NCBI RefSeq assembly: GCF_000226115.1
Contig: NC_016457.1
Location: forward strand, 7,068,001 to 7,132,000
Reading direction: 5' to 3'
DNA: 64,000 nt
Source of the DNA: Thermothielavioides terrestris NRRL 8126
Taxonomy: Eukaryota > Ascomycota > Sordariomycetes > Sordariales > Chaetomiaceae
In this document: one piece after another, positions 12,320-23,498 of the stretch
Numbering within the stretch: the stretch's first letter is position 1
Layout of the letters: each line of letters starts with the position of its first letter
Made by a program: the position numbers and the translations under genes
Notes under the pieces: generated by a model
The model's database searches: none
What the model was told of the DNA's origin: nothing
Seen by the model: the letters and a program-made list of their open reading frames with translations, nothing else

Positions 12320-14970
12320 ATGTCCCGCCATCAGTACATCCGCAATCTGGACTACCAAGATGCCGTGGACGAGTATGAGGGCTACTCGGAAGAGGAAGAC
12401 GAACTCAGTCCGGAGGACCGCGAGCTGATGGACCAAGGCATTGCCGATGTCCAGGCTGCGCTCGGCGTCGAGGCCTCGAAGGTCACAGTTGCCCAGATCG
12501 AGGAGGCTTTGTGGCATTACTACTACGACGTCGACAAGTCGGTCGCCTACCTCACGTCAAAATTCATCAACCCGCGACCCAAGCAGACCAAGCCGGCCGG
12601 CCAGAAACCGACTGGTAAGTCTGTCACCTTTACACCTGGCCCAGAAGCGACCGGCCGTTACTCTGAGCTCGACACATCCGCGCGCTGGGCGAGGGACTAC
12701 CTGGTCACGGCGGATGCTGAACACCCAGAACCTTGGATCCATTGCGCAAGGTTGGTTCGAGATTCGATGGCATGGCGCCAAATCCCGGGACATTCGTCGC
12801 CCTTGGCCTCGCCCTTGACTCCAACCACCGTACCCTTCAGATCTACGGCAACATTCTCAGCCTTCTTCCGAGACATGCCGTGGGGCCGCATCCCGAAACA
12901 CAGGGAGACCACATTTGTTCCACCCCCGGCGCCTCGTGGCGGCCTGCTCGGCGGGTCCGGACAACCGCCCAAAATGACCAAACTGCAGGCTCTCGCTGCC
13001 GCGCGGAAGAAAAAGGCTGAGGAAAAGAAGGCCGAGGCGAAGGGAGACGCGCAGGACAAAGTGGAGCAGGCGCGGTCCAAGATGACGGCGCTCTCGGTCG
13101 ATGACACGCCCGAAGCGAGGGATAACCCGCCCTTAGCTGGGGCATTCGGAAAGCGTCTCAAGACCTCGGAGTTGACGGCAGAGGGCCGGGTTCCCTTGGT
13201 TGTCTCTGAGCCAACAACAAGATCTGAACCGTCCCAGCCGGCGTCGGAGACTGCAGAGAAGCCAAAGATCGAGCCATCGATCCAGAAAGCTCGGCCATCC
13301 GCGTTTGCGCAGACTCTTTTCGGATCTCCGTCCGACGACTTGCAATCTGCCGGACCAGCATTAGATGCCCCTCCTTTGGCCAGCTCATCATATGCATCGC
13401 CCTTGGGTGACTCCAAGCCGCCCGAACCGCGGGAGTTGTTGCCTCTATATCCGAACCTTCCTTCCTCTGTCTTCGACGCCTTTTCCCAGCCCAGCCCGGA
13501 TGACGTGGTCCTCGAGGCTCAGGCGAAAGGTTCGCTTTTGGGAAAGGCCAAGCGCTAACATGGAAACTAATAGCCGATACAGCTGGCAAAAAGACAGCCG
13601 CGCCTCAACCCAAGAAGAAGGGAGCATCGCCCACTGATGCTGTCACCGATGAAGTGAAGGAGATGAAGATTGACGATGCGCCGTTGCCCAAGAGCCGAAA
13701 CCTCGACGTCCTCTCGGAGTTTGAAAAGAGCAAAAACAAAAATAATGCCAGTTTTGTGGTGGTGGGACACGTGGACGCTGGCAAGAGCACCATGATGGGG
13801 CGGCTGCTTCTCGATCTCAAGGTTGTTGACCAGCGGACTGTCGACAAACTCCGCAGAGAAGCCGAGATCATCGGCAAAAGCTCGTTCGCACTGGCCTGGG
13901 TCCTGGACCAGCAATCCGAGGAACGCAGCAGAGGCGTCACGATCGACATTGCGACCAACAGATTCGAAACAGACCGGACCGTCTTCACCATTCTCGACGC
14001 GCCCGGTCACAAAGACTTCATTCCAAACATGATTGCCGGAGCTAGCCAAGCCGATTTTGCCGTCCTCGTCATCGATGCCAGCATCGGCGCCTTCGAATCC
14101 GGCCTGAAGGGCCAAACCAGGGAGCATTCCCTGCTGATACGCAGCATGGGAGTCTCCCGCGTCATTGTGGCTGTCAACAAGCTCGACACCGTCTCCTGGT
14201 CGGAGGAAAGATTTAACGAGATCAAAGACCAAGTCTCGGGCTTCCTGTCAGCCACGGGCTTCCAGCAGAAGAACGTGAGCTTCGTGCCGGTTTCCGGTTT
14301 GCACGGAGACAATCTGGTTCGGCGTTCCTCGGATGCCGCGGCATCATGGTACACGGGCCCAACTCTTGTGGAAGAGCTGGATAGCTCGGAGCCCAATGCG
14401 AGGGCCTTGGAGAAACCGTTGCGGATGACGGTCTCGGAAGTCTACCGCACCATGCAGAGCCCCGTCACCGTCTTCGGCCGGATCGACGCCGGGTCTCTGC
14501 AGATGGGCGACGCCCTTCTCGTGCAACCGAGCGGGGAGAAGGCCTACGTCAAGTCGATCCAGGTCGATGACGAGCCAGCCGACTGGGCGGTCGCGGGCCA
14601 GAACGTGGTGCTGCACCTCAGCCACATCGAGCCCATCCACGTCAGGGTAGGAGACATCATCTGCGACCCGGCCAAGCCCATCCCCCGGGCGGACACATTC
14701 ATCATGAAGGCGCTGGCTTTCGACTTCTTGATGCCCATGCAAGTCGACGTGCACCGCGGGCGGCTGCACGCCGCGGGCAGGATCGAGGCGATCTCCGCAG
14801 TCCTGGACAAGGTCACAGGCGCGGTGACCAAGAAAAAGCCCAAGATCGTCAAGCCTGCCATGGTGGCGAGAATTGTGGTCAAGCTGGAAGCGCAGGTGCC
14901 ATTGGAGGCGGGCCAGCGGGTCGTTTTACGAAGCGGCGGACAGACGGTGGCTGCCGGGTTGTTGGAATAG
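12320..14970 (+). CDS. hbs1: HBS1-type translational GTPase (Dom34/Pelota partner, ribosome rescue)
   Basis: Model: exon 12320-13529, intron 13530-13582, exon 13583-14970; 865 residues. The N-terminus (MSRHQYIRNLDYQDAVDEYE, then IEEALWHYYYDVDKSVAYL) is the HBS1 N-terminal helical domain. A long Ser/Pro/Lys-rich linker follows, including the family-type block FFRDMPWGRIPKHRETTFVP. From about residue 460 comes an EF-Tu/eEF1A-like GTPase: G1 GHVDAGKS at 465, G3 DAPGHKDF, G4 NKLD, then two beta-barrel domains. Hbs1 with Dom34 splits stalled 80S ribosomes in no-go and non-stop decay. Two points are uncertain. The acceptor could be 13573 instead of 13582, both in frame. A consensus GTAAGT at 12615 suggests that part of 12615-12840 may be intron, although the frame stays open through it. 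Confidence 0.9.
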
Positions 14971-16290
14971 AGCTGCAGTCGACAATTGAGGCTCTTCGGC
15001 AGCGGTTATATGTGCAATTACACACCTATACATGCTATTTAGAGCCGCCTGTGGGGTAAGATGGATTCCGCAGGTCTCGTTGCAACGTTCAGTCTGCTGT
15101 GGTCATTCCTCTCCATCAGTTGCATGATTGAAGGGCCCTCGAGGCAGCTGTTGCCTCCTGCCCATCAATCTCTATGTGATTCTTAAGCGGTATGTACCTA
15201 AGAGTAGACATCAACGTTGTTTGGAAGGAGATGCTGAAACAAATTACCGTGTAAGGCAGGAACCGGAAACTTGCATGCGCCGGATCTGGCCTCACCAAAA
15301 GGCCACTCTGGCAGGAACAGGGCCTGGAGTGGCCACGGCACTGAGCTTCTTGCCCGCCCTCTTGGCAAGCAATGGCATGCGGAGCCAAGCCGTAACTTTG
15401 CGCCGCTTTCCATTGTTGGAACACGCCTCCTGTTTCGGTTTGCCCCTCCGAAAGGCCAACGGGGATGATGGAATCAGCTGGAAACGGGTGCATTTCAGTC
15501 CCCCCCAAGGGCTCGCATCCAAATCGTGTGGTATAACTACCTTAGACATCATGAGACTTAGGTACTGTATGTAAAAAGCATGTCAGTTTTTCTTTGCAAT
15601 ATATGCAGGTCAGGTCCGCAAGCAAACGGGGAAGGGAAACGAGAATTGTACGGAATACACTAGACTCCCAGTTGAACTTTAAGCCAGCCGGAAGAAGTGA
15701 CGTTAGGTGGGGGTCGCCCATGATCTAACGTTACCCACTGTGCAGTGTAAAGTTACCTTACGGTCGCTGACAGATCGAGGTCTCCCATCCTGTGCGCCAG
15801 GGTGGTCAAAGTATAGTGACCTAGAGGGCGTTTCAGCAGGCGGCAGTTTTTGCGGGGTATTAGGTATCCGGTACATGCCGCACGAGCAAGCCTGTCCCTG
15901 GCTCAGACGGGGCCGCCAGTGAGTTGCCCCAATCCAGCGGGCGGCGAATGGGGCCAGTGCGGACCCTTACGGGCGAGGTGGCTTCAACCCAGGATAAGGA
16001 CAGATTTCCCATTCTCCAAAATTTAAGAGAGCATTCAAAAGGCGGGATTGACTTGCTTCTGCTCCCTTCCTCAATTCACCAGCCATCTTCCCTACCACGA
16101 CGACGGATTCTCGGATTCCCCAACCCTCTTGACCAGCATCCGGTAGGATTGGCTTGAGGAGAGCGCCTGTCGGCAACGACAACCGCCCACCATTCTTTCT
16201 CGCTTCACTTCTCTGATCGCCTCTCCACGCCTGCAAGCAGAAGCGCGAGACGTTTTTTTGTTCTTTCCCCTTTTTTATAGAGCCTCCGTC
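14971..16290. promoter_or_regulatory. Intergenic region upstream of BiP/kar2
   Basis: About 1.3 kb. The right half should contain the BiP promoter. A TGACGTTA motif, CRE/UPRE-like at its core, lies at about 15697, and a CCAAT box at 15928. I do not find a full CCAAT-N9-CCACG element. A long pyrimidine-rich leader precedes the start codon. No gene is evident. Confidence 0.45.
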
Positions 16291-18739
16291 ATGGAGCGTC
16301 GATCACGGAGCTGGGCCATCGGCCTGAGCTTCATTGGGTTCTTTGCCCTCCTGTTCTCGCTGGGCTTCGTCCAGCAGGTGAAGGCGGACGAGGTCTCGGA
16401 GTATGGGACGGTCATCGGTATTGTACGTGCTGTGCACCATGACCCAGCGAGGCATTGCAATGAGGGCTAACGCGAGGTTTCAAACAGGATCTGGGCACCA
16501 CATACTCGTAAGTCACCTCGCACCCGAAATTCGAAAACTCCGCGCCCTTTGCGCCCTTTCCCGCCTCGCGAGAGGAGCTCCTACAGGACACGGTGTCAGC
16601 TTCGCAGTGGGATGGATATGGTGCGGATTGGGCAACAAAGGACTAACATGCTCCAGATGTGTGGGTGTGATGCAGAAGGGCAAGGTCGAGATTCTGGTGA
16701 ATGATCAAGGTGCGTTGGAAATGGCTGCAACGCTGTCGAGCGCAGCTGACGTCCCGTTTGCAGGAAACCGTATCACGCCGTCTTATGTCGCCTTTACCGA
16801 TGAGGAGAGACTGGTCGGAGACGCCGCCAAGAACCAGGCCGCGGCAAACCCCCACAGGACAATCTTCGACATCAAGCGCCTGATCGGCCGCAAGTTCTCC
16901 GAGAAGGAGGTCCAGACCGACATCAAGCACTTCCCCTACAAGTATGGCAACTTCGACATCCCACTTCTTCTGATCGTTGGCTAACCTAGCGCGCAGGGTC
17001 GTTTCCAAGGATGACAAGCCTGTCGTCAAGGTCGAGGTTGGCGGCGTTGAGAAGACTTTCACTCCCGAGGAGATCTCCGCCATGGTTCTTGCCAAGGTAT
17101 GCCCCCGCCCCGGGCAGCGAGGGTCGGCACAAAATTCGGTCGCTGACAACCCCACAGATGAAGGAGACTGCCGAGGCCTACCTCGGAAAGAAGGTCACCC
17201 ACGCCGTCGTCACGGTTCCGGCCTACTTCAACGACAATCAGCGTCAGGCCACCAAGGACGCCGGCATGATCGCTGGTCTCAACGTCCTCCGTATCGTCAA
17301 CGAGCCCACTGCTGCCGCTATTGCCTACGGTCTGGACAAGACCTCGGGCGAGCGCCAGATCATCGTCTACGACCTTGGCGGTGGTACTTTCGATGTCTCG
17401 CTTCTCTCCATCGACCAGGGTGTCTTCGAGGTCCTGGCTACCGCCGGTGACACCCACCTTGGTGGCGAGGACTTCGACCAGCGCATCATCAACCACTTCG
17501 CCAAGACGTTCAACAAGAAGCACGGTGTCGATGTCACCACCGACTCCAAGGCCATGGGCAAGCTCAAGCGCGAGGCCGAGAAGGCCAAGCGCACTCTGTC
17601 GAGCCAAATGTCCACTCGCGTCGAGATCGAGGCCTTCTTCCAGGGCAAGGACTTCAGCGAGACGCTGACCCGGGCCAAGTTCGAGGAGCTCAACAACGAC
17701 CTCTTCAGGAAGACCCTGAAGCCAGTCGAGCAGGTGCTCAAGGACGCCAAGATCAGCAAGAGCGACATCGACGACATCGTCCTCGTCGGCGGTTCGACCC
17801 GTATCCCCAAGGTCCAGGCCCTCATCGAGGAATTCTTCGGCGGCAAGACTGCCAGCAAGGGTATCAACCCCGATGAGGCCGTTGCCTTCGGCGCCGCCGT
17901 CCAGGCCGGTGTTCTGAGTGGCGAGGAGGGCACGGAGGAGATCGTGCTCATGGACGTCAACCCGCTTACCCTCGGTATCGAGACCACGGGCGGTGTCATG
18001 ACCAAGCTCATCCCCCGCAACACCCCCATCCCGACTCGCAAGAGCCAGATCTTCTCGACCGCCGCCGACAACCAACCGGTTGTGCTGATCCAGGTCTACG
18101 AGGGTGAGCGCTCGATGACCAAGGACAACAACTTGCTCGGCAAGTTCGAGCTCACCGGCATCCCGCCGGCGCCCCGTGGCGTGCCCCAGATTGAGGTCTC
18201 GTTTGAGCTCGACGCCAACGGTATCCTCAAGGTCTCTGCCCACGACAAGGGCACTGGCAAGGGCGAGTCCATCACCATCACCAACGACAAGGGCCGCCTC
18301 ACCCAGGAGGAGATCGACCGCATGATCGCCGAGGCGGAGAAGTACGCCGAGGAGGACAAGGCGACGCGCGAGCGCATCGAGGCTCGCAACAGCCTGGAGA
18401 ACTACGCCTTCAGCCTGAAGAACCAGGTCAACGACGAGGAGGGCCTGGGCAAGAAGATCTCCGAGGAGGACAAGGAGACTATCTTGGAAGCTGTCAAGGA
18501 GGCCCAGGACTGGCTCGAGGAGAACGGTTAGTTCCCACTTTCTCTCTCTGCTCTATCTGATTTCAAAGGACATTGATACTAACATTCGACCACTTGCAGC
18601 TTCCACCGCCACCACAGAGGACTTTGAGGAGCAGAAGGAGAAGCTGTCCAACGTGGCCTACCCCATCACGAGCAAGCTGTACTCGGGCGGCGCGGCCGCC
18701 GGCGGCGAGGATGAGCCGGAGGGCCATGACGAGCTTTAA
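16291..18739 (+). CDS. kar2: ER-lumenal Hsp70 chaperone BiP/GRP78 (Kar2)
   Basis: Seven exons: 16291-16422, 16488-16507 (20 nt), 16657-16709, 16764-16941, 16997-17096, 17158-18526 and 18600-18739. The product is 663 residues, with all phases consistent. The N-terminus is a signal peptide: basic MERRSRSW, then a hydrophobic core and a site near QQVKADE. Residue 45 starts the phosphate-loop motif DLGTTYS. Further Hsp70 signatures are [31 protein letters not shown] and [13 protein letters not shown]. The substrate-binding domain and lid follow. The C-terminus HDEL (660-663) is the ER-retrieval signal and fixes identity as BiP rather than cytosolic Hsp70. It folds secretory proteins, acts in translocation and buffers the unfolded-protein response. 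Codon use in exon 6 is strongly C-ending, as expected of a highly expressed gene. Confidence 0.97.
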
Positions 18740-20979
18740 AAAGAGTAATTTGAGCAGTGTACTTAGTACCATAGAGATTCCCCATTTTTTTTTCTTCTGT
18801 TTTGATCCTCCCGGTTGTCGGTGTGTGGCATAAAATTACCTATCCGGCTTGTCTCTCTCCTGAGTGGGGGGGTTGGGTTACTGGCAGTGTTTGTCTTGGC
18901 CTCGGTCGTCCCATCGTTGTTGCCTTATGTCGGTGTGCCTGGTGTTGGTGTGTTAGTGTGTCGGTGAGTCGGCGAGTCGGTGCGTAGGAGTGTCGATGTC
19001 ATTGTTGTGTTGGCACGTAGATGTGTTGGTGTGTTGGTAACGTAATAGTGTGGGAGTGGTGTTATTGTTTGAGTGTGCTGTTCTAGTGAGTGTTCTGATG
19101 TTCCTGTGGGGGCTACTTGCTGCATTCACTGTCGAATGTACAACGTGAGATGGGTTATTGACTGGTGTTTTGCATTTAACTAAGCGAAGATCGGTTGGTG
19201 AACACTCAGATGATTGTTGGTTATTTGGCGAAGCAGACGATGGTTCAGCCAGTGATGGTTCAGTCGGTGAAATCACTCGTGAGAGGTAAAGTTTGGTGAT
19301 TGGAGCTCCAGGGTTGTGTGTGTATCTCTTATCCTGGAACTTGGCGCCACCGAGCTGTCTGTTCGTTGACGCCGGGTGAGGCGGAGAGAAGGAAAGGGCG
19401 GGAAATGAGGGAGGGGAAACGGAGTGTGTGCGTTTTCCTGTAGACGATCGCACTCACGGGAGTGGGTGGCTGGCCAGGGGACGAAGAAAGGTCAGGCAGG
19501 TAAAGGCCAAAGGAGGAGGAGGAGTCGAGTCTACTTCCAAAGTGAGCGCTACTAGGGACTTGTGTGGGACATGATTGGATGGTAAGACGAAGGCTTTGCA
19601 GGTTATCATTGATTCACCAACCTCGGGGGCGGGCGGTTAGTGAGTCAAGAACGTGGAATCGGTTTACAAGGGGATGTGCCCGCTGCTGCTCCGGTTTGTC
19701 TGTGCTCAACGAACGGCCTCATCGCACAAGAGCATGTTAGACGCAGGAAATGAGAAGACGCGCTCTTGCTCTTGCAAAGACAGAGGAACCTCTATTCGTG
19801 AGCAATGGTTGGTATCCTTGCCGAGAAACATTGCTTATAGGAGGTGTGGGATTCCCTTGGAGCGGGAGCTCAGGTAGTTACTCTAGTTGCTGGTGTGCTC
19901 TGAATGTCTGGCCGCCAGCAGGAAAGCGTACGAAGGACGGACGATCGTAAGTAGTTCAGCAGCTCAACATCCAATGCCCCCAATGTTGCTGTGTTGTGGG
20001 AGGCAGGGCCGGACAATACCGTCCCAATCTCCCTTATCAGTTTTCCTCCATGTCCCGTGACTGACCACGCCGACTTATGGCACAGCTGATGGGCAGCATC
20101 AATGGCAGCACAGGTTACTAACCTTTCTGTGGTTTAGGCGTGTCGTTCTCCGTAGTCAATTGAATTGCAGAAGAGATTGGTTGCCCGGCCAACGGTAACC
20201 CCCTTTTTCAGGGGGCTCCACTTACAGGAGTTCGTTCCAGGCACTGACAACTTCCACTAAGTTCGCGGGCCGTTGGAGAGGAAGTTTCGCCGTGTTTGTC
20301 GGCCAATAAAGTGCGGCATATCCTCTTACTTCGTGGGTCATTAACGGCTCTTGCACAGGGCGCGTTCCCTCCTCCATAGCTTCTGCCGCTTCGAGCATGC
20401 GCTTCACTGAGACGACGAAATCAACGCGACAGGCAGTGGGGCTCAGTGAAGCTGCTGAGAGTTGGTTGCATCAAATTATGACAGAGACAAAGCGATATTT
20501 ATGTGAATCAGCTGAGGAGCGGGCGGTGTGCTACATTTGAGGATTGAAGAAAGGTGAAGACCTGGGGTTGGGAACGGGGCAAGAATATCAGCCGCCGTTT
20601 GATTTCACTTGGTAAAAGGCCATGCAGTACCCGCTCGGGTAATCAAATGAATTGGGAATTGTCCTCTGGTGGACGGGTCTGGCAGACATTTCGCAGTGCG
20701 TATAGTAAGTGAGCAAACTATTCTCAGTGCTGTGGCGAACAGGCTTGTAATTACGTAGATGGCTGACCAGAGAGTCATTCAAGGAAGCCTGAACAACGTG
20801 GCGAGGAGCAACGCCGCTGCAAAAGGCTCGGACCACAAGCTTTCTAGAGAATCATAACCCACGATGGATATGAAACCGTAGTACGGATACTGATAAAGCG
20901 CAATCCCCCCATCCGTCCCTCCAGGCTTGACATGGTGCCAAACACAGTTACACGAGATCCGAGATATCCATAGAGGCGT
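18740..20979. other. Gene-poor intergenic region with GT-rich low-complexity segment
   Basis: About 2.2 kb. It begins with the BiP 3' UTR, then a GT-rich strand-asymmetric stretch at 18928-19085 built of variants of GTGTTGGTGTG and GTCGGTGAG. The rest has ordinary composition. Short frames are present but none shows convincing protein character; no RNA gene is recognised. Confidence 0.5.
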
Positions 20980-21579
20980 CTAGCTAATAGGGCCCCAAAT
21001 CCTTCTTCCCGTCACCTTGTCCTCGCGCCACCATTGCTCCACCTCGCCATCCCACTGCCATTCTCCCAGCTCCGCTGAAGGGAGGAAAGGGCCCACAAGG
21101 GTAGCAAACACGTGCGGATCGCCGCTTAACGTATATTTCTGGATTAATCTCTGCCGCTCTCGCAGTTGGAAGTCGAGGAACTGGCGCTGCTTCTCCCGCG
21201 CGAGCCCTTTGGGAGTTGTTGGAGCGATGGCGGGTGGTGGTGGTTTCGCTGGCGCTCTGGGTGCTTCGGACTCTCTGGAAGCCCCAGGGCTTCCTGGGCT
21301 TGTGATGCCCTTCCTTGATTGCTGAGATTGCTGTCGTTGTTGCTCGCAGTTCAAAGCCCTCAAGCGGGATCCCCGCTGCCATTTCTTGGGGCTCTCGTTG
21401 ACATTGCCTCGCGGTACACGCGTCTGAGGCGGTTCGTGGCCAGGCTTACTCGTCTGGCGGCGCTGCAGGCGGGTGTTCTTCCGGGCGCCGTTGGGGTCGT
21501 GGTGCGAGACAGCCCCGCTCGAGGGCTTGGGGGATCTCGAGCTTGGCGGCGGGCGGAGACCGCGTCTTACTCTGGCCAT
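20980..21579 (-). CDS. Hypothetical protein, 199 residues, basic N-terminus and Trp-rich tail
   Basis: Single exon on the minus strand. The start at 21579 (MARVRRGLRPPPSSRSPKPS) sits in an excellent context (CACCATGG). A further in-frame start codon lies 24 nt upstream. The first half is very basic and Pro/Ser-rich and likely disordered. A Gln-rich patch (CEQQRQQSQQSRKG) follows, then a helical stretch (AREKQRQFLDFQLRERQRLI). The end is a compact Trp-rich segment (GEWQWDGEVEQWWREDKVTG). I do not recognise a family. No signal peptide or membrane segment is visible. That it is a real gene is inferred from start context, length and the non-random tail. Confidence 0.55.
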   Translation of the reverse strand: MARVRRGLRPPPSSRSPKPSSGAVSHHDPNGARKNTRLQRRQTSKPGHEPPQTRVPRGNVNESPKKWQRGSRLRALNCEQQRQQSQQSRKGITSPGSPGASRESEAPRAPAKPPPPAIAPTTPKGLAREKQRQFLDFQLRERQRLIQKYTLSGDPHVFATLVGPFLPSAELGEWQWDGEVEQWWREDKVTGRRIWGPIS

Positions 21580-23498
21580 GGTGTGAGAGACGGTCTGAGG
21601 CATGAGACGCCTATGACGATGCTGCTGAGTGCCGGATCCTTGTATCTCCGCATATCAAGCAGGGTCCATAGTTGAGTTTTCCCACTGGTCAAGTTGGGAA
21701 TGGACGCGGCATATGGTCAGGGCAAACAGCGCTTAAGACCGCAAGCTCGCAAGACAGCATGGCGCCATTGCTCGGTTCAGCTCGCTCAGAAGGCTGATAA
21801 TTCCACCGGCATGTGGCCGAATGCGAGGTCGCCACCTGCAAGGCTCTGCAGCCTCGGAGGCACAGTGTGCTGCTGATTTCGTTGTCGGGCAAGTGAACGT
21901 ACCTGGCTAGGCTGGCACATTAAAGTTGGAACAAGACCTGGTCTGCCTGTCTGTCTTGAGAGATGACTGGGCCGTGACAATCAGGTAATGAGACGTTCGT
22001 GCCTAGCGCTATGCTTCGGGCAATCATGTGAATGCTGAGACCTGGAGAGGGGTCCTTGAAATTGGACTGCGTGCTGGCGCGAATCATGGATGTGCGGGCC
22101 TGTGGTGCCTGGGATGCTACTTCGGGCACTTAGGCGGCCACGGCACAGGACGAACACCTCAGATAGGTCTTGGCAGTAATGGCCAATGCATGGATGACTG
22201 AATGACCGGGTGCAGTTGTCCTTGAGCGGAATGTGGAGTAAGGTAGTCGGCTGGCCGGGCACATTGGTGTGAGTGAAGGGGGGGGACAAGTGCCTGCATC
22301 TAAAAAGCGCATGGGGCTGACCGAGAGCACCTGTAGGTATCGGCTGTAGGCAAGAGTCCCGGAGACTGGACGGGGGCATTGGAAGCTCGGGTTGGCACGC
22401 GAGCTGGAGGGGAAGGGAAGGTCGCGGTGTGAGCAACCGGATTGAGATGGTGGCTTGTGGGTACCAGGTAAGGTAGCACTCTCACCCGCAGGTACACGTG
22501 TAGCTCCTTCCCAACATGGATGTGCCTCCCACGCTCCTGGTGGCCGTTGCCTGGATGAATTGTAAATTGCAGAGGGGAACCGTGCACCGCAAAGTAAATT
22601 CCCTTCGACGGGACATCTTCCCAATCGACGGCCCACACGGTCCGTACGGTCCACACGGTGTAGGTTCGACTGGGCTCAGCGAGCAGCCTATTCCGCCCAG
22701 ATCTCGCTTCCTTGTCCAGTTCTGCCCGTGGGTTCGCCTCGCAACGCTCCAAAGACGTTGCACGCGGTACTATAGAAACGACGGCCTTGGTCGAGCCCCG
22801 GCGGAGGCGGAGCAGTAGGTGAGCTTCTATGTCCTCGGCGATGCGCTGTCAACGTCTGATAGCCTGACGCAGCATTCGCGTCCGTATTGGAAAAAGGCTG
22901 CCTTTCATCTGCTTTGAAGTGCAGGAAAGGTTTCAGGACGCCCTACGAGTCGCTAGCCAGATACAATGTCTTTTTTGGGGGCCCCTGTCTTCGTATTTTG
23001 GTGGTTTTGTCAAGTTTGCCTTGTTACCGAAGGCATCCAAACTTTTTTCGAGACCGCATTGGCCGGTGACGACAAGTTCAGCATGCCCTTCACATTTGCC
23101 CTTCCAGGATGGGATATCGTCAGGCTGCCCATCTTGTAGAAGAAAGGTCCCTGATTACGGTTCGCGGACTGTTGTGCGGACTGTTGTTTTGGGCTCGCCT
23201 CAAAAGGATACCGCACCCTCCAGGGGCAGGCTCAGTCAGGCTTGCTCTCCGAGTCCGGGGTGTTTTGTCCAGCCTTCCGGTACATTTAATCTTCACGCCC
23301 ACCCAACGGCGGAAAAAGTTCCGTCTTCTTGAGCGCCATTTTTTTTAGGGGAATCCCGCACCGACACCGCTGTGCTTCCCAGCCGTGCCACAGCCGACAT
23401 ACCTCCCTTCTTATTGCCAACGCGAAGCTTTCAGATATAAGGCCCCCCACCATTCCCCGACCCCCCACCAACACAACTCTTCGCGAGCCGCCTCTCCA
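21580..23498. other. Intergenic region, no confident gene
   Basis: About 1.9 kb upstream of two divergent genes. Overlapping short frames at 21980-22760 on the minus strand look like chance openings (Pro/Arg/Ser-rich in several frames at once). A small repeat of CGGTCC and CACACGGT occurs at 22635-22660. A TATA-like GATATAAGG at 23433 precedes the next gene by 65 bp. Confidence 0.45.

Noticed and set aside
17059..18243. 394-residue open frame on the minus strand opposite BiP
   Set aside because: It is the well-known antisense shadow of a GC-rich, C-ending hsp70 gene; composition is Leu/Val/Asp/Gly-rich with no domain, and the sense gene explains it.
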